From positions 620,001 to 684,000 of the forward strand of contig JACGCN010000003.1 in NCBI GenBank assembly GCA_014905825.1: a DNA stretch of 64,000 nt, read 5' to 3'. Under the pieces are notes generated by a model. It was given only the letters and a program-made list of their open reading frames with translations, did not search any database and was not told the DNA's origin. The translations under genes and the position numbers were made by a program. Source of the DNA: Lyophyllum atratum (taxonomy: Eukaryota; Basidiomycota; Agaricomycetes; Agaricales; Lyophyllaceae). Shown piece after piece: positions 26,187-38,408 of this stretch (its first letter is position 1; each line of letters begins with the position of its first letter).

Positions 26187-27533
26187 TCTCGATTGCGGAG
26201 AAAGATGCGGAGCGAGTCTGCGGGAGATTCGACGGAGAGCACAACATACACCCCCCTCTCCTTTTTAAGTCTTGGATGCCGCGATTGCACCGCGGGGGTG
26301 TACCTGTAAGCCAGGGACCCGCGTCACGATGCCGCATCCCACCATGCTGCCACTGTGCGCCTGCACAAGGGGGGCACAAGTACGGTACGCCTGAACGAGC
26401 CGGGGTAGTTGACGAGTTGGATCGTTCGAGCGAATGGGGAACGAAGAAGATGCGCGCCACGCGTTTGGCTCACGCGAACGAGAGGGCAAGCGCTGGTGCA
26501 GCGAGGAAACTGACAACACTGGAAGAAGGTGATAAGAAATGGTCGCCACGCGCACCGCACAGTTGTCCTGATTTATTTAGTCGTGGATTGGATACCTGAT
26601 CGGAAAAGCATCGGCCGGGTTTCCTCGACTTCGATCATAAGGCTCGATCATGGATATCTGTGAGGCATGACGCATGTTAGATGGTGTGGCACGAGGATAG
26701 CACAAGACGCGACGTGACAAAAACTACGCACAGGAACGAACGGACGCGCCAAATTCCATACCGCATCTCCGTGTGACCTCAAGGACACAACCTCGCTCGA
26801 AGTAAGGTTCCGAGGAGGATAGGTCAGGTTATGATGGGATACGAAAGCATCATATGGAACGGACGCAAAATAAGCATCCACATGGCTTGATGTCATATGT
26901 ACTGTGAGATGGTGACTAGAGCGCGAGATGCAGATATACGGCATTCAGACCTATTCAGACTCGGAACCAAGTGGTCAACCGAGGTCAAACGGCGGAATCA
27001 TGCTGGGCACGGCTATGCAATCTCTTTCGTTTACAAGAGTGCGGAGAAAATTGCCCGGGCCGAGGCCAAGCAGTGTGCACGATCAAGTTTTGTACATGAC
27101 CGGATGGATTGCGTTACTTCTTCCTGGAACTCGTTGGGAACTCGGCTGAAAGAACGTTTGCACATATGGACTTGGTCAGACCTAGGTAGATTGAGCGTAG
27201 CATGATAATCGCCTACCTATGATGATAAGAGAGTAACATACGGAAACTTCGAAGATTGTTAGCAGAATCGGAAGGAGGCCAGGAGTTTCGATGGCGGAAG
27301 CATTTAAACCAAAATAGGGATAACGAAACTCCTCAAGTCTCTCCAAACGTCATGGGTAGATAATGCACAGGGTAAAGTTACAAAATGAAGCTACAGCAAG
27401 CGAAAATGAGGTGAGGTATCAGAGACATGGGACGTAGCAATTAGGAGTGGCGGCGTGGATACAAAGAACGTGTGAGTAGGTGTCCATGGGCTGCGATCAA
27501 GCAGATGAAGAGAGAAATGTAAAATGCGAGGAA
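26187..27533. other. 1.35 kb intergenic, no gene seen
   Basis: Chitinase promoter on the right of its start, then sequence with only short overlapping frames. No repeats or RNA genes recognised. Confidence 0.4.
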
Positions 27534-28088
27534 TCAAAGACGAGTTATGGCTTTGGAGTCTAATGGCATGCCTATATGTTCGGCGTGAGTGACGGAAGAA
27601 ACGAGTCCGAAGATGCGAGCTGACCTGACGGGTCGATGCCATTCTGCGCGAGAATCCGATTATGTCGTATCAGCCTCGCCTGGTCAAAGCTACAATACCA
27701 AAGCTCAGTCCTCAAAAACTTGAAGATTCCATTCAACTCACTTCACACGTTGCCGCCGCATGATCTCCATCACCTCCTGCGTCCCCCTCTCATCCAACCC
27801 AGCCCTCGAATCCCCATCCCTCAGGTTCGCCTCAATATCAAACTCGGACGACGTCATCCCCGCGCCAGCTTGCTCCGAGAACGTCGAGAGCGGCGTGTAG
27901 GAGTTCAGTTTTGGGAACATCGATCGCATGCGGTTGGGTATGTGGATATGTGGGAGAATCGTGGCGCGGTAGCGGTACACTGCGGGATTCATCGCGTCAG
28001 TGCGCATTCTTCTTAGAGTTGACTGCTAAGACTCACATGCGACCATTAGGGCTAGAGACGCCGCCGCGAGGGAGTAGTAAAACAACAT
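27534..28088 (-). CDS. small single-pass membrane protein, conserved hypothetical
   Basis: ATG 28088 encodes MLFYYSLAAASLALMVA, a hydrophobic N-terminal segment. After an intron come YRYRATILPHIHIPNRMRSM, SSEFDIEANLRDGD, RGTQEVMEIMRRQRV and, across further introns, FDQARLIRHNRILAQNGIDP and GMPLDSKAITRL to the stop at 27534. The chain is about 125 residues. The last two blocks feel like a conserved short fungal protein I have seen as hypothetical; no function is known to me. Its start faces the Smr-domain gene, with 213 bp between start codons. Confidence 0.68.
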
Positions 28089-28301
28089 GATATATGACGA
28101 GATGGAGGGTTGCGGAGACCTTCTGGCTGTGTGCCCAACGATGGTGGCTGTGCGTTGACAATGCACGTGGGATTTGATCATGACCCCTTTCCACTCATCT
28201 TCATTATCCTGTGGCCTCCAGCACCCTCAGATCTCCACCTTTTCTCTTCACACTATCTCTCAGCGACAAGACTATATTTTTTCTCAAGTCTTCTCGCACA
28301 A

Positions 28302-30406
28302 ATGAGCACCCAACCAACGCTCTTCGATACCCTACAGGTACCAATCGCACCTTTTTGCAAAAGGGAATCTAATCGACATCTCCCTCGGTATAGAGGGAAT
28401 TTTGCCCGCCACTGGACTCGTCGTTGCTCGCTGCGTTATTGGCTGATTTCGAATCGGACGGGCGGGGCAACGAGCTTGTACCGTCGGAGCACCAGATTGA
28501 CGAACTTCGGGGCACGTTGCGGGAGTTGTCCTCGCAGGCTGACGTTGACGAATCACAATCACAACTCTCCGAGTTCGCGGACCTCCGTTTGGCTTCGCAA
28601 ACCGACGACAATGACAACGACACCAGCAGCACCAGCACGCCCGACTTCTATCATGGGAACACCGCCACTAGCAGTTCCCGCACCTCTGATTCCTCCGAAT
28701 CTTCACACCACTCCTTCAGCTCCCCCCTCGGGTTTCTCCAGGCGGCCCTGCCACACGTCTCTATAGGAACCCTCAGCTCGGCGCTGCAAAATCAAAATGG
28801 GGGCGCGGAGGATGGGGGGGACATGTGGGATATCGTGGCTGGGATATTGACGGCTGAATCGATTCGGGAACTGGAAGAAAGGGGATTGGATGCGTCGGAG
28901 GAGGGGTTGGATGATATGCTGAGGGAGGATGAGATTGATTGGGAGACGGTGGAGCGGAAAAATAAAGGGTTGGGAAAGGCGAAGGTGGGGAAACGGAGGA
29001 GTGTGCGCGGGAAGACGATTGCGTTGGTGGATGTAAGGCAACAGCAGCATCTACAATATGTGCCCAAACGGTCAAATACGAACGGCACACGCTGTGTCCC
29101 TGCACCGGATCCATGGACACAACTCACTTCCTTATCATCCCATCTAGCAACTCTAGTCCCTCCGCACGCCCCCTCATTTTTTCAGTCTTATTTCCACTCC
29201 CCGGAATACGCGACACCATACATCGCGCTCCACGCCTGCTTGAAATTGATCTGCAGCAGCCTCCCCCCACTATCCCCAGAGGAATACACCGACACACTGT
29301 TCATCCTCCTCGACATCCTATTCCCAGAGTATGGAGACCTCGACGCGGAGGACCAATCCCGTCTCGTCTCTGACATTGAGGTGGCACTGCAGGTGACGAG
29401 AGGCGGGGGCGATGGCGCTTTAGACCTCGTTAAGCTTCTTCGGGACCTTGATTCCGATTCGACGGGATTTCTCGAGATGGGGGTGTATCACTTCGCCGCC
29501 GCGCCTCAGACCACACAGACGGAAGCGCCTACTAGACCCCCTCTTCCTTCCGGTCCTCCGCAGATCCAACCCCCACCGCAGCCGAAACCAAAGACACCCC
29601 CATCACCCCCAAGCAAACCCCCCTCATGCGGGTGGCAGTCCGTCCCGCAGCGTCGGACCCCAAACAACGGCGCACATCCCCTATCCTCCTACATCCCCGC
29701 GTATGCCAGGGATACCACCAGGCGAACGGGCAACGGTGCTGGTAATGCTTTTGGACAGGGTGGGAAGGGGGATGTGGGGGAGCTGAGGGAACGGAGGAGG
29801 AGGATGGGGGAGAGTGTGAGGAGGAGGAATGAGTTGTTGAGGCAGGCGACGAGGATGTGGCAGCAGGGGAATTCGAGGACGAGGGGTGGGGAGGTGGCGT
29901 TTTATTTTGCGGAGAGGGTGTGCATCCAGTTTCTGATTACCGTTTTGATCTGATCGTGGTTTCGAAACAGGCTAGGGAATTCCAAGAACTCGCGAGGACG
30001 GAGGCGTTGAACGCTGCGCGCGTAATGGTGGAATCTAAGAGGTTGGTTTATCCTATATACCTCTTAGTCGTTGTTGAACGCCTATTGACGATGTGAATAG
30101 GCTGGCATCAAGTACTCAGTGCGAGGTCGACCTGCACGGCACGACAGTTTCCGAAGCCATCATCATCGTGAAAGAGATCCTTGCGGCGCAAGACACTTCT
30201 CCCAGTAAGCATCATCGCTCCTCTGGCCATGTCATCCTGTCTAAAGTTGTACACCAGGTAAACCACTCAAAATTATCACCGGCCGTGGGTCGCACTCTGC
30301 CAACCAAGTTAGCGTGCTCAAACCGGCTATAAAGAAGGCGCTTGTTCAGGATGGGTGGGTGGTGGGAGGTTGGGATGGGGGGCTGGTGGTTAGGGGGAAA
30401 CGATGA
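28302..30406 (+). CDS. Smr-domain protein with DUF1771
   Basis: ATG 28302 (MSTQPTLFDTLQ), then an intron of about 60 bp. The next exon reads REFCPPLDSSLLAALLADFE. A long disordered part rich in Ser, Asp and Pro follows, with a helical middle region (YIALHACLKLICSSLPPL). The C-terminus has the DUF1771 helix (AREFQELARTEALNAARVMV) and the Smr domain: CEVDLHGTTVSEAIIIVKEI, then KPLKIITGRGSHSANQVSVL and WVVGGWDGGLVVRGKR. The DLHG and TGRGxHS motifs are both kept; such domains bind nucleic acid and often cut RNA, as in no-go decay factors (established for relatives). Role here inferred. Four or more exons. Confidence 0.87.
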
Positions 30407-31036
30407 AGAGAAATCAACGTTGTAGCATTGCTTGAATATTCGCAGTTTCATCTAATTTTATATCCTTTATTAGTCCTTGTAGCTATAGCGGCTTATATTT
30501 CTATACATTCAAGATTGAACGTGGCACTTGCTTCCAGTTAGATGGAATTTACGCAGAGACACGCTAAAGAACAAGTAGAAGATGAACACCTTTGGCAGAT
30601 GTCACATCCCAACGTTTTAGGTCATTTTTGTTTGAGATGACTATACCACTCGCCCGTGACGGTAAGCACCAAGCGTTTACATTCTAAGAGGGCAGGTCCT
30701 CAGCGACTGACCGTGGCCAGATTGGCATCCGTAAATCATGTGACCGCGTTATCATAACAAAGTCCCAACACAGGTCCGACTTTTCCTTGGCATGGGACGC
30801 GTCGAACAAGGCTATGGACATCTGGCACGAATGAATGAGTAGAAACGCGCCAGAACAGTGGGTGCAGCAGGAACCGAGTTTGCTGGAAGCTGTGACGTCG
30901 GGTTGACGACAGCGGGGGTGGCAAACAAGGCCACACACTGCACCACGTCATACGGCAGATTTGAGTTTTCGAACCAACATTCGATTCTGCACATCTTCAT
31001 GAACCTCGCAGCCGTCTGACCCGTCCAATCAAAACC
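30407..31036. other. intergenic, no gene seen
   Basis: About 630 bp. Minus-strand frames around 30684-31000 look like chance. It holds the promoter of the next plus-strand gene. Confidence 0.4.
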
Positions 31037-33528
31037 ATGGTCGTAGCCAGAAAAACTCCTGTGGCGCCTGCGCCACCCGCCTCCCGCTCAAACTCCTCCC
31101 AACCCCTGCCTCGTGCTGCAAAAACGAAGACCAATTCTGTTCAAGCTGTCAACAGCAAGACACCTCCTCTTCCCCCAGTCAAGAAATCAAAAGCTCCTCT
31201 AGTGAGAAAGAAGATAAAGGTGCGCTCAACGCATTCTATTTTTTTTTTGGCACCCCTAACTCGCCTTTCCAGCGCGCACGGTCCTCATACACACAACGAT
31301 TGTTCCTGCTCCTACTATCCGCGTTCGGTGTGTACGCAGCGGTAGTGTGTCGTACTGATTTCCCGCGCACATCACCCGTGTGTCGCTCACTCGACGCCTA
31401 CCGCACACACATCCTCGAGCCCTACGTCGTGCCACCGCTCCAATCCCTCCTCCACCACGCCGAGCCCCACCTCCAGCCCCTCAAACCATACGTCGCGCCT
31501 CTCCAACCCTACGTCACCTCCACCGTCACGTTCACCCGCACCCACGTCGTCCCGCGCGTCACTGCCCTCGTCTCCTTTATACTTCAACAATACCGCGCGC
31601 ATGTGGCCCCGCGCCTCTATTGGTTCTTCGTCACGCAGTACTGGAACGGGATCTTCAAACCCATATATCTCAAAGGCATCCACCCGACGCTCGAGTCCCA
31701 GACCCGCCCGTATAGACTGTACTACCGCAAGTTCGTCGTCCCCTTTGCGCAGCGCGCTGCTGTGCATGCCAGAGAGTTTTACACCCGCCTTCGGCCTCAT
31801 GTGGTACATCACCTCAAGGAAGCACGTCGCCATCTGTGCGTGGCTTACAAGACCGTGAAACCCCATGTTGTGAGGGCGTACATCCAGGCTCGCCCCCACG
31901 TTGTTACGCTGCTGGACAAGGCCAAGACCCAGGCGTGCTTCGTGGCACGCAAGGCAGGCGAGGCGCGTCGTGAATTCGTAGATCCACACGTCAGGCGCAT
32001 CTGGGAGAAGGTCGGCGAGTCCTCGTCGTCCCCAGTCGTCGCCACGTCAACCCCGACACCCACCGAGGCAGCCGCGGACGAGCCTACCCCGGACCCATCC
32101 CCCGTATCCTCTGTCCTCGCCGAGCCCATACGCACGGAGACTACCGTATCTGCCGCCGAGCCCGAGACGCCCACTCCGGAGCCCCCTGTGTTTGTTGAGA
32201 CGGTAGAGGTGTTCGAGGAGGCGGTCATCCCACCGCCCTCTGCGCCCGCCCCTATCGCCGAATCCCCGATCCCGGTTAGTGAGCCCGCAGCAGCAAAGGC
32301 AGCGTCCGTCGTCGCGGCGTCTCTCCATGCCACCGAGCTCGAGGACGGGGACCCCGTCGATGACTTTCTGAAGGATATTGGGCTGGACGAGACGGGCGCG
32401 GATATCCATAACGAGACGCCCGACGCGTCTGTTACTTCTTCTGCGGAGGCGGAGCAGGTGACTGATTATGGCGACCCGATGCCGTCCCCTGAGGAGCGCG
32501 AGCGGATCACTAAGGAGAAGCGCGCTGATATAACGGCCAGGCATGAAAGGTGGCAGACGGATCTCCAAGCGCTCGTTAAAGAGGTCACCAACAGCGTCAA
32601 AGGCACTCTGCAAGATCTGCGTGCAAAGGCCGGGGAGGAGATCCAGAAATGGGGGAAGGAGGGCAAGGGCGTCGTTCATGAGGTGGAGACGGAGGCGGAT
32701 CGGCTGGTGCAGGGCGTGGAGGGGTATTTGAAGGGGGTGGAGGCGAAGGGGGCGGCGGTCAAGGAGGGGGAGAAGGAGAAGTGGGAGAAGGTGCTGGAGA
32801 AGGTGGAGGAGAGGTTGGGGGATAAGGTAAATGATGTGCAGAGGGATGTGCATAATTGGTTTGTGGATGTTCAGGCTAAGGAAGCTGCTGCGGTGTGTCT
32901 CTTTCCCACAAGTTCCTGCGTTGATGGTGTGCTGATGGGTTTTCGGCGTATATGTGTAGGTTGATGCGGCGGCTGCGACTGTGAAGGCCTTTGCTGAGCG
33001 CGCACAGGGTGATATTGGGCTTGACTATGCGTGGCTTGATGATGTCACGTACTATGACTGGCAGAAGTACCATGACCTCATGCGGGGTGCGTTCCCCCCC
33101 TTTCCCTTTCCCTCTCCCTCTCCCTCACCCGTCAAGTCTAATCACCTCACCCCATAGCCGCTGAGAACTTCACAGCCGACGCACAAGCCCTCCAAGCCGC
33201 CGTCGACCCGCAAGGCACCAACCCCCTCGTCGACTTGCTCAACGAGCTCGAGGCGGCGGTGGGCGAGGTCGTCGATGGGTTCGCTATTCTTGTTAAGGGC
33301 ATTAAGAGGCGGGCGGAGGCGCCTGGCGGGGTGTTTGACACGGAGCGTCCGTCGGAAGAGGAGAAGAAGGGGAAGGAGGTGGAGAAGGAAAGGAAGGTGT
33401 CGGTGTCGCCGGTTGACCCTGCGCCGACGCCGAAGATTGATGTTGTGATGGGGAGGTCTAAGGAGGAGGTGGAGGCGATGTTGAAGGACGTGCCTGTTGA
33501 GGAACGTGCGGGGAGGGAGGAGCTGTAA
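31037..33528 (+). CDS. large coiled-coil membrane-anchored hypothetical protein
   Basis: ATG 31037 (MVVARKTPVAPAPPASRSNS) begins a basic, Pro-rich head. After an intron a hydrophobic segment, RLFLLLLSAFGVYAAVV, probably spans a membrane. Then come repeated helical units with a Pro-His-Val rhythm (LKPYVAPLQPYV, RLRPHVVHHLKEAR, VKPHVVRAYIQARPHVV). A long Pro/Glu-rich acidic linker follows, then a coiled-coil region with Lys/Glu periodicity (residues about 470-620). Final exons add IGLDYAWLDDVTYYDWQKYH and ALQAAVDPQGTNPLVDLLNE, ending at 33528. Such architecture is seen in basidiomycete proteins of unknown role. Four exons. I do not assign a function. Confidence 0.75.
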
Positions 33529-34040
33529 GTGGGATTGGGGACGTTTCTTTTTCTTTTTTATTTGTGCGGTGCCCGCTTATTTATTCACTCCCCCCCCCAA
33601 GTTGTATTGTGCATTTGATAGTTTAGTTGTTTGATAGGGTGTTGGTGGGCAGAAGGCGCGGTAGATGGTTACTTATATACACAAGGTACTTTACACTTTT
33701 CTCATTTGCACGATCGTATGTTACGTAGTAGAGACCATGTTACCGGCTGATACTTAAGTTATATGCTCTGAACATGACTTTTTTTTCTTTTAGTGGGAGG
33801 ATGTGGCGCAGCTGGAATGGTTTTGTTGCGATGAGGTTGAAGAATGATGTTAGGTGTATTTTAGGGAGTTGAGTAACGGGGCCTGACTTGCCCCGCTAGC
33901 TTTTCATCCATCGTGCGATGTGTAGTACGTGTGATATTGATTCCTAGCTTCCAAAATTGACCTCGTAAGTAAATCCTAGTGAGATATGCTGTCTGCCTCC
34001 TAGAAATGGTATATTATCCCAAAGTCCGTATAAACCCTCG
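33529..34040. other. intergenic, no gene seen
   Basis: About 510 bp with T-rich runs (33550-33600, 33778-33792). Probably the 3' regions of two convergent genes. Confidence 0.4.
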
Positions 34041-34254
34041 ATAGGTGGAAATAGCGAGCTCAGACCTCCAAGCCGAGTTCCACGCCTGCTTCAAAAGTCC
34101 TGCATTCGTCCCACACCTCGCTCACATAGTCAGCCATAATACGACTAGTCTCCTTCGACGGATGCCTGTCACACCATTTCAGCCTTCGGTCTCCCACATT
34201 GTAAGTTACTAGAAAGACACAGGAAGACTCACCCCGCAAACCAGTAAAAGTCGG
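34041..34254. repeat. tandem direct repeat, outer copy of esterase last intron and exon
   Basis: Matches 34255-34463 at high identity with scattered substitutions and small indels. On the minus strand it contains an intron-like stretch and the exon HPSKETSRIMADYVSEVWDE ending at a stop at 34060-34062. It lies downstream of the stop used by the adjacent copy, so it may be a spare or alternative last exon. Confidence 0.85.
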
Positions 34255-34463
34255 ATAGGTGGAAATAGCCAGCTCAAATCTCCAAGCCGAGTTCCAAGCT
34301 TGCTTCATAGGTCCTGCACTCCTTCCAGACCTCACTTACATAGTCAGCCATAATACGACTAGTCTCCTTCGACGGATGCCTGAAACACCATTTCAGCCTC
34401 GGGGATCCCACATCGCAAAACTAGAAAGACACAGGAAAACTCACCCCGGAACCAATAAAAGTA
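34255..34463. repeat. tandem direct repeat, inner copy (exon in use)
   Basis: Inner unit of the 214-bp tandem duplication. On the minus strand it supplies the last intron and the exon HPSKETSRIMADYVSEVWKE with stop at 34274-34276, continuing the GDSL esterase frame directly. Confidence 0.85.
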
Positions 34464-35638
34464 GTGCTCAGGATCCGAACACGCTCCCACAGTCGAGCAC
34501 CCACCCCCGTCCGTACACCGTGTGCACTGTTCGGTGCTCACGTATCCGAACGCCTTGTATCCTGGATCCGGGCCGAGGACGCCGTTCCATATGGTGGAGA
34601 AGTCGACGTAGGAGACGCGCAGTCTGGGGCCGTTTTTGGGATTGCGGGTGTGGAAGTTGTGGAGGCCGGTGAAGATGGTTTGTTTGAATGATTCTCCGCG
34701 CGGGGAGGTTGTGCCGCGGCCGTAGACGTCGAGGACTAGGAAGGAGCGGGCGTTGGTTGGGGGGCTGGCTAGGAGTTCGATTTGGTTTAGGAGAGACTGT
34801 GCGGCTGCTTGCATGTTATCGCCATCGGCTGGAGGAGGGTATATGTGAGAGGGGGCGGTCTTTCGGGAATGTACGCACAGAGAGAGGCGATATAGTCGCT
34901 GAAGATGAGTGATGAGTTATGGATCGAGATTGAGGAAGGGCTTAATTGGTACTTGATACCGAAAAAGATGCTGTAGAGTGTCGTGCTTGGGTCCAGGCTG
35001 TGCCCTTGGCGCAAGAATGTCTGCACTATAGAGCATGTGAGATGACTGTCGGATGAGTGATGGAACAAGCCGATAGACCTTGATGTACGAAATCAGCTTG
35101 TCGGGGGTTGCTGGGCCAGAGTGACAGATCTATACACGCCGCGGATTGCTTTGAACGAAGTGGCATAAGTTGCAAAAGACGATGAGGCCGGGTACTAGTC
35201 AGATAGCTCACAGCGTAGTCTTTCAACGTCGCACCAAGGTCATTCGCTACATGCTCCACCCACGTCAACCCAGTAATAGACCGCCCGCCTGCCATGGGGC
35301 TGGGTGGAACTATAACCGGCGGGTCCAAGGGCCCACCATCGTCGTGCCCGCCATCCGTGTAACTGTCCTGCGGAGAAGCTGGTGTTGAATATCTGCCAAT
35401 GAATGGAAAAACTACCGAACAGCGGTGCTGCAACCCATACCCCGAAAGATACAATGGTCTTGTAGTGTTGCGGGAACACCCCCGCGTTCACGTCCGCGGT
35501 GGGACCGCTCAGGGGTCCACATCTAGGCTTGACAGCGAGGTGGATACCGTTGTTGTCGCCCCTCGTTCTGGTGTTGGCGTAGAGGCCGCTGGTGGATGCG
35601 CAGAGCGTCGCTAGAATGACGAGAGAGGACTTCCACAT
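34274..35638 (-). CDS. GDSL/SGNH carbohydrate esterase-like secreted protein
   Basis: Secreted serine esterase, probably of the fungal acetylesterase type (CE16-like, inferred). ATG 35638 gives the signal peptide MWKSSLVILATLCASTSGLYA. Block I, FGDSYTDGG, is made across an intron and holds the nucleophile Ser. Later exons give GLTWVEHVANDLGATLKDYA, GHSLDPSTTLYSIFFGI, NARSFLVLDVYGRGTT, LRVSYVDFSTIWNGVLG and CSDPEHYFYWF. The last exon begins with HPSKET, which supplies the catalytic Asp/His of block V (DPxxYFYW..HPS). About eight exons. A near copy of the last intron and exon lies just beyond the stop (34041-34254). Confidence 0.82.
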
Positions 35639-36053
35639 TGCGAAGGGATGTACACCTCCATGAATATCGTACCTCAATATCCTTTATAACGCTCAAGACG
35701 CCTGTCGCGTGCTCCCGCAAGAGGTGTCAAATCGGTCGATCACGGACATGGTTGATGGCTAGGGTACCCCCCACCTACCCCCCCAAATAAGGAAGCTGTT
35801 GGTACTTGTGTTGACCAACGGCAGCACGGCAAGTGATGAGCGGCATCCGAACGGCATTAACGTGAGCAAAGGACCCTGGCATCGACCTGACGCGTCTCTC
35901 TCTGCACGGCCTGCTCTTATCTAGCCTTGGAGACGCGTCTGCCCCGACATATCACTCTCATCATGGAGCCTTGATACTGTAAATACTGTATCAGAGCCTA
36001 ACCCTCATTTCTCTGTTCATACATTCTCAAATCTATCTCATAATGCTACACTA
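35639..36053. other. intergenic, no gene seen
   Basis: About 415 bp, divergent promoter region between the esterase and the transposase-like gene. Contains a C-rich run near 35765-35785. Confidence 0.4.
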
Positions 36054-38096
36054 CCAACCGGGACACATTCTGGATTACCACTCGAAAAACTCGACGCCGC
36101 GAGCGGATACCGCCTTGTCCTCTGTAAATTCTGCCACGAATACGTTAATCACGGTCAAGATAGAACTACAACGAATGCTCTTCGTAAGCACGAGCGAAAT
36201 CAGAAGTGTAGATTGGGACTTGCAAGTGCGTAACAATATCATATCATTTCATCTACTATTACTCAACTATTTCCGTGTACTCAGAACGGGTTCTTGAGGA
36301 AATAGATAGATCTGATCTTTCTGTGTCCCACACCGAGCCCTCGCGATGTAAAGGCGCAAGAGTTCAATGGGATCTAGGTTCACCATATGTGACCTATCCT
36401 TTTTCCATCCACGATCCTGCTTCCCGTTTCACCCCAGGGTACGATCTCGTTTCCATCGATCCTCGGGACTCCACTGTTTCTGTTCGGTCACCTCATTGCA
36501 CTGGACTGCTGTCCACCATCGCCGGCCCATGCTTTGCTTGTCAGACTACGAGCTCGCTCGTCGCGGCTGTCAAAGATCGTACGGAAAAGCCTGCAACGAG
36601 GCTCGATCATACCAGTATGAGCAATGGTCAACTTAGAGAGAGGTTGAAAGAAGTAGAGCAGGATCTGAAAGATGTAACTCTCGAGGTGCGTACAGTAGCC
36701 TCACACTGTTAATCGTCATTTCTGATCTTCTCGCAGCGTCTTAACGTCTCTCGGGCACTCGCTCGCCTCCGTGTTCACCAAGATACTTGGAAGCACATTC
36801 TCGACCTTGTCGGCACTCAAGATGTACCCGCCTTACATCGCATCTTCAAGAATTCGAAGCGTCGCAGTTGGAGTGCGGAGCATCTACTCGAAAAGATCAA
36901 GATGGCTCTGGCCGGAGACTATCGTGCTCGAAGCTACTCCGACCTCGAGATTGAACTTGCCACCGTCGTTTATGAGCTTGGCGGTGATGCAGCTCTTCAT
37001 GCGCTCCATAATTCGCCCTTTGTATTCCCGTGTCGCAATACTCTCCTCGAGCACCGCAGAGAGTTCCGTCTGCACATCACAGTCGGGGCCATCACGATGT
37101 CCGACATCCTCGCGAACATTGGGATCATGTTTGCGGATGTTAAGCCTGGACATTCGAGGGCTGGGATAACACTTTCCATGGACGAGATTGCGAGCGATGG
37201 CAGGTTGTGTTACCTTACCATGACTGACGAAATTGCTGGGCTCTGTGAGCATGCCGCGACAGAGTTATCGTCGTTGAAAATGGGAACGAATCTCAATGTA
37301 GTGCGTGCGGTTCGACAGGCATTACAAGAAGGTAAAATACATGTCGGGCAGGAGGTTTTCGTGGCTGCTTTTGCTCGCAACGATGAGGAGGGCTATGGTG
37401 CCAGGCCTGTTTTATTAATCCCAACGTGTAAACGAGGCTCATTTCGAGACTCTGCACTCGTCATGGAGATGCTTCGGCAGGCATGGAAGATTTCGCCATA
37501 CGGAGAGAGCCTTCACGGTCCAATCTGGTCAATAGCGTCAGACGGTGACCCTAAACGAAGGCCTGCTCTATATCTTCACTGTATGACCCGCGAGCTTCGT
37601 CCTACGGATCCACTCTTCCAACATCTCGAAAATCTTCCTGGAATGAACGTGTGGACAGGTCCTAACGGCGAAACACAGGATTTAGATTATAAGCATTGTT
37701 TCAAACGTAGGTACACTAATCTAGCTTCTGTTCTCGAAATCTGCTGACTTCTTTCGAGGCCTATGCAAGCTGCTTTGCGCGCGAGAGGGGATCCTTATTG
37801 GTGATGTTATTATCAACAAAAGTCTCCTCGCGCTTTGGTTTGAGCGTCTGACTGACGTCGATTGGTCGAAAAACTCGATATATTCACTCCTCAACTCTGA
37901 TTCTTCAATTTCCGAACGCATACATGCTCTCCTCAGCCCTAAAGATGCACAGGACGTACCAAGAGCTATTAAGCTGCTGAATATCACTGCTGACATTCGC
38001 AATCTCGACAACTCCGCATTTGATCCCTCAGAACAAAATACCCATCGCGCTCTTTCTCTGCTTGGCGAGATGCTTGATTGTGCTCCCGAACAGTAG
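36054..38096 (+). pseudogene. truncated zinc-finger, THAP9/P-element-like transposase family gene
   Basis: Member of a family I know as widely repeated in Agaricomycetes and usually left hypothetical. Frame 36081-36227 encodes a zinc-finger-like CKFCHEYVNHG...LRKHERNQKC. Spliced exons then give EEIDRSDLSVSHTEPSRCKG, LREREVEQ-type coiled coil, RRSWSAEHLLEKIKMALAGDYRA, YELGGDAALHALHNSPF, RITVG-like HITVGAITMSDILANIG, SMDEIASDGRLCYL and LDYKHCFKR. The last block resembles the D-x-KH motif of P-element/THAP9 transposases (inference). After an intron it continues LLCAREGILIGDVIINKSLL and stops at 38094-38096. The usual C-terminal half is missing. No clear start codon was found in frame. It ends 137 bp before the big palindrome. 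Confidence 0.6.
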
Positions 38097-38248
38097 CAGT
38101 GGACCGGGCTCGGATACCCAGAATAGGATAGTCGCTCGCGGCGGTCCCGAAGAGCCAGCGGAAGGTGGTCGGCAATGTACACTAGCTTTGATCTTGCTTT
38201 GATCGAACCTGATACGGCCCTGTGCCAGACCATTAGGCTCGTGACCAT

Positions 38249-38283
38249 CCGCTATCGGCAATCGTAACCTCATGCGATAGCGG
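38249..38283. repeat. left subterminal stem-loop
   Basis: Mirror image of 50381-50415. Perfect 9-bp stem CCGCTATCG/CGATAGCGG with a 17-nt loop, ending 15 bp from the element's outer border. Confidence 0.85.
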
Positions 38284-38312
38284 CTGGAATGCACGGTCAG
38301 TCACATTGCGGG

Positions 38313-38339
38313 GTCACACGTCTGCCCGCCAAGTGTGAC
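38313..38339. repeat. left inner inverted repeat GTCACAC/GTGTGAC
   Basis: Mirror of 50325-50351: a 7-bp stem with 13-nt spacer, between the DUF6589 stop and the terminal stem-loop. Possibly a protein-binding site (inference). Confidence 0.6.
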
Positions 38340-38408
38340 ACGGGACTTAGCCAAATTTTCGAAATCTGTACAGTGCGCCCAGGCCAAATGAATGAAAAAG
38401 TTGATTTT

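Noticed and set aside
38200..38300. Telomere or subtelomere boundary
   Set aside because: RecQ-like helicases are often subtelomeric in fungi, but no TTAGGG arrays are present and ordinary genes continue on both sides.
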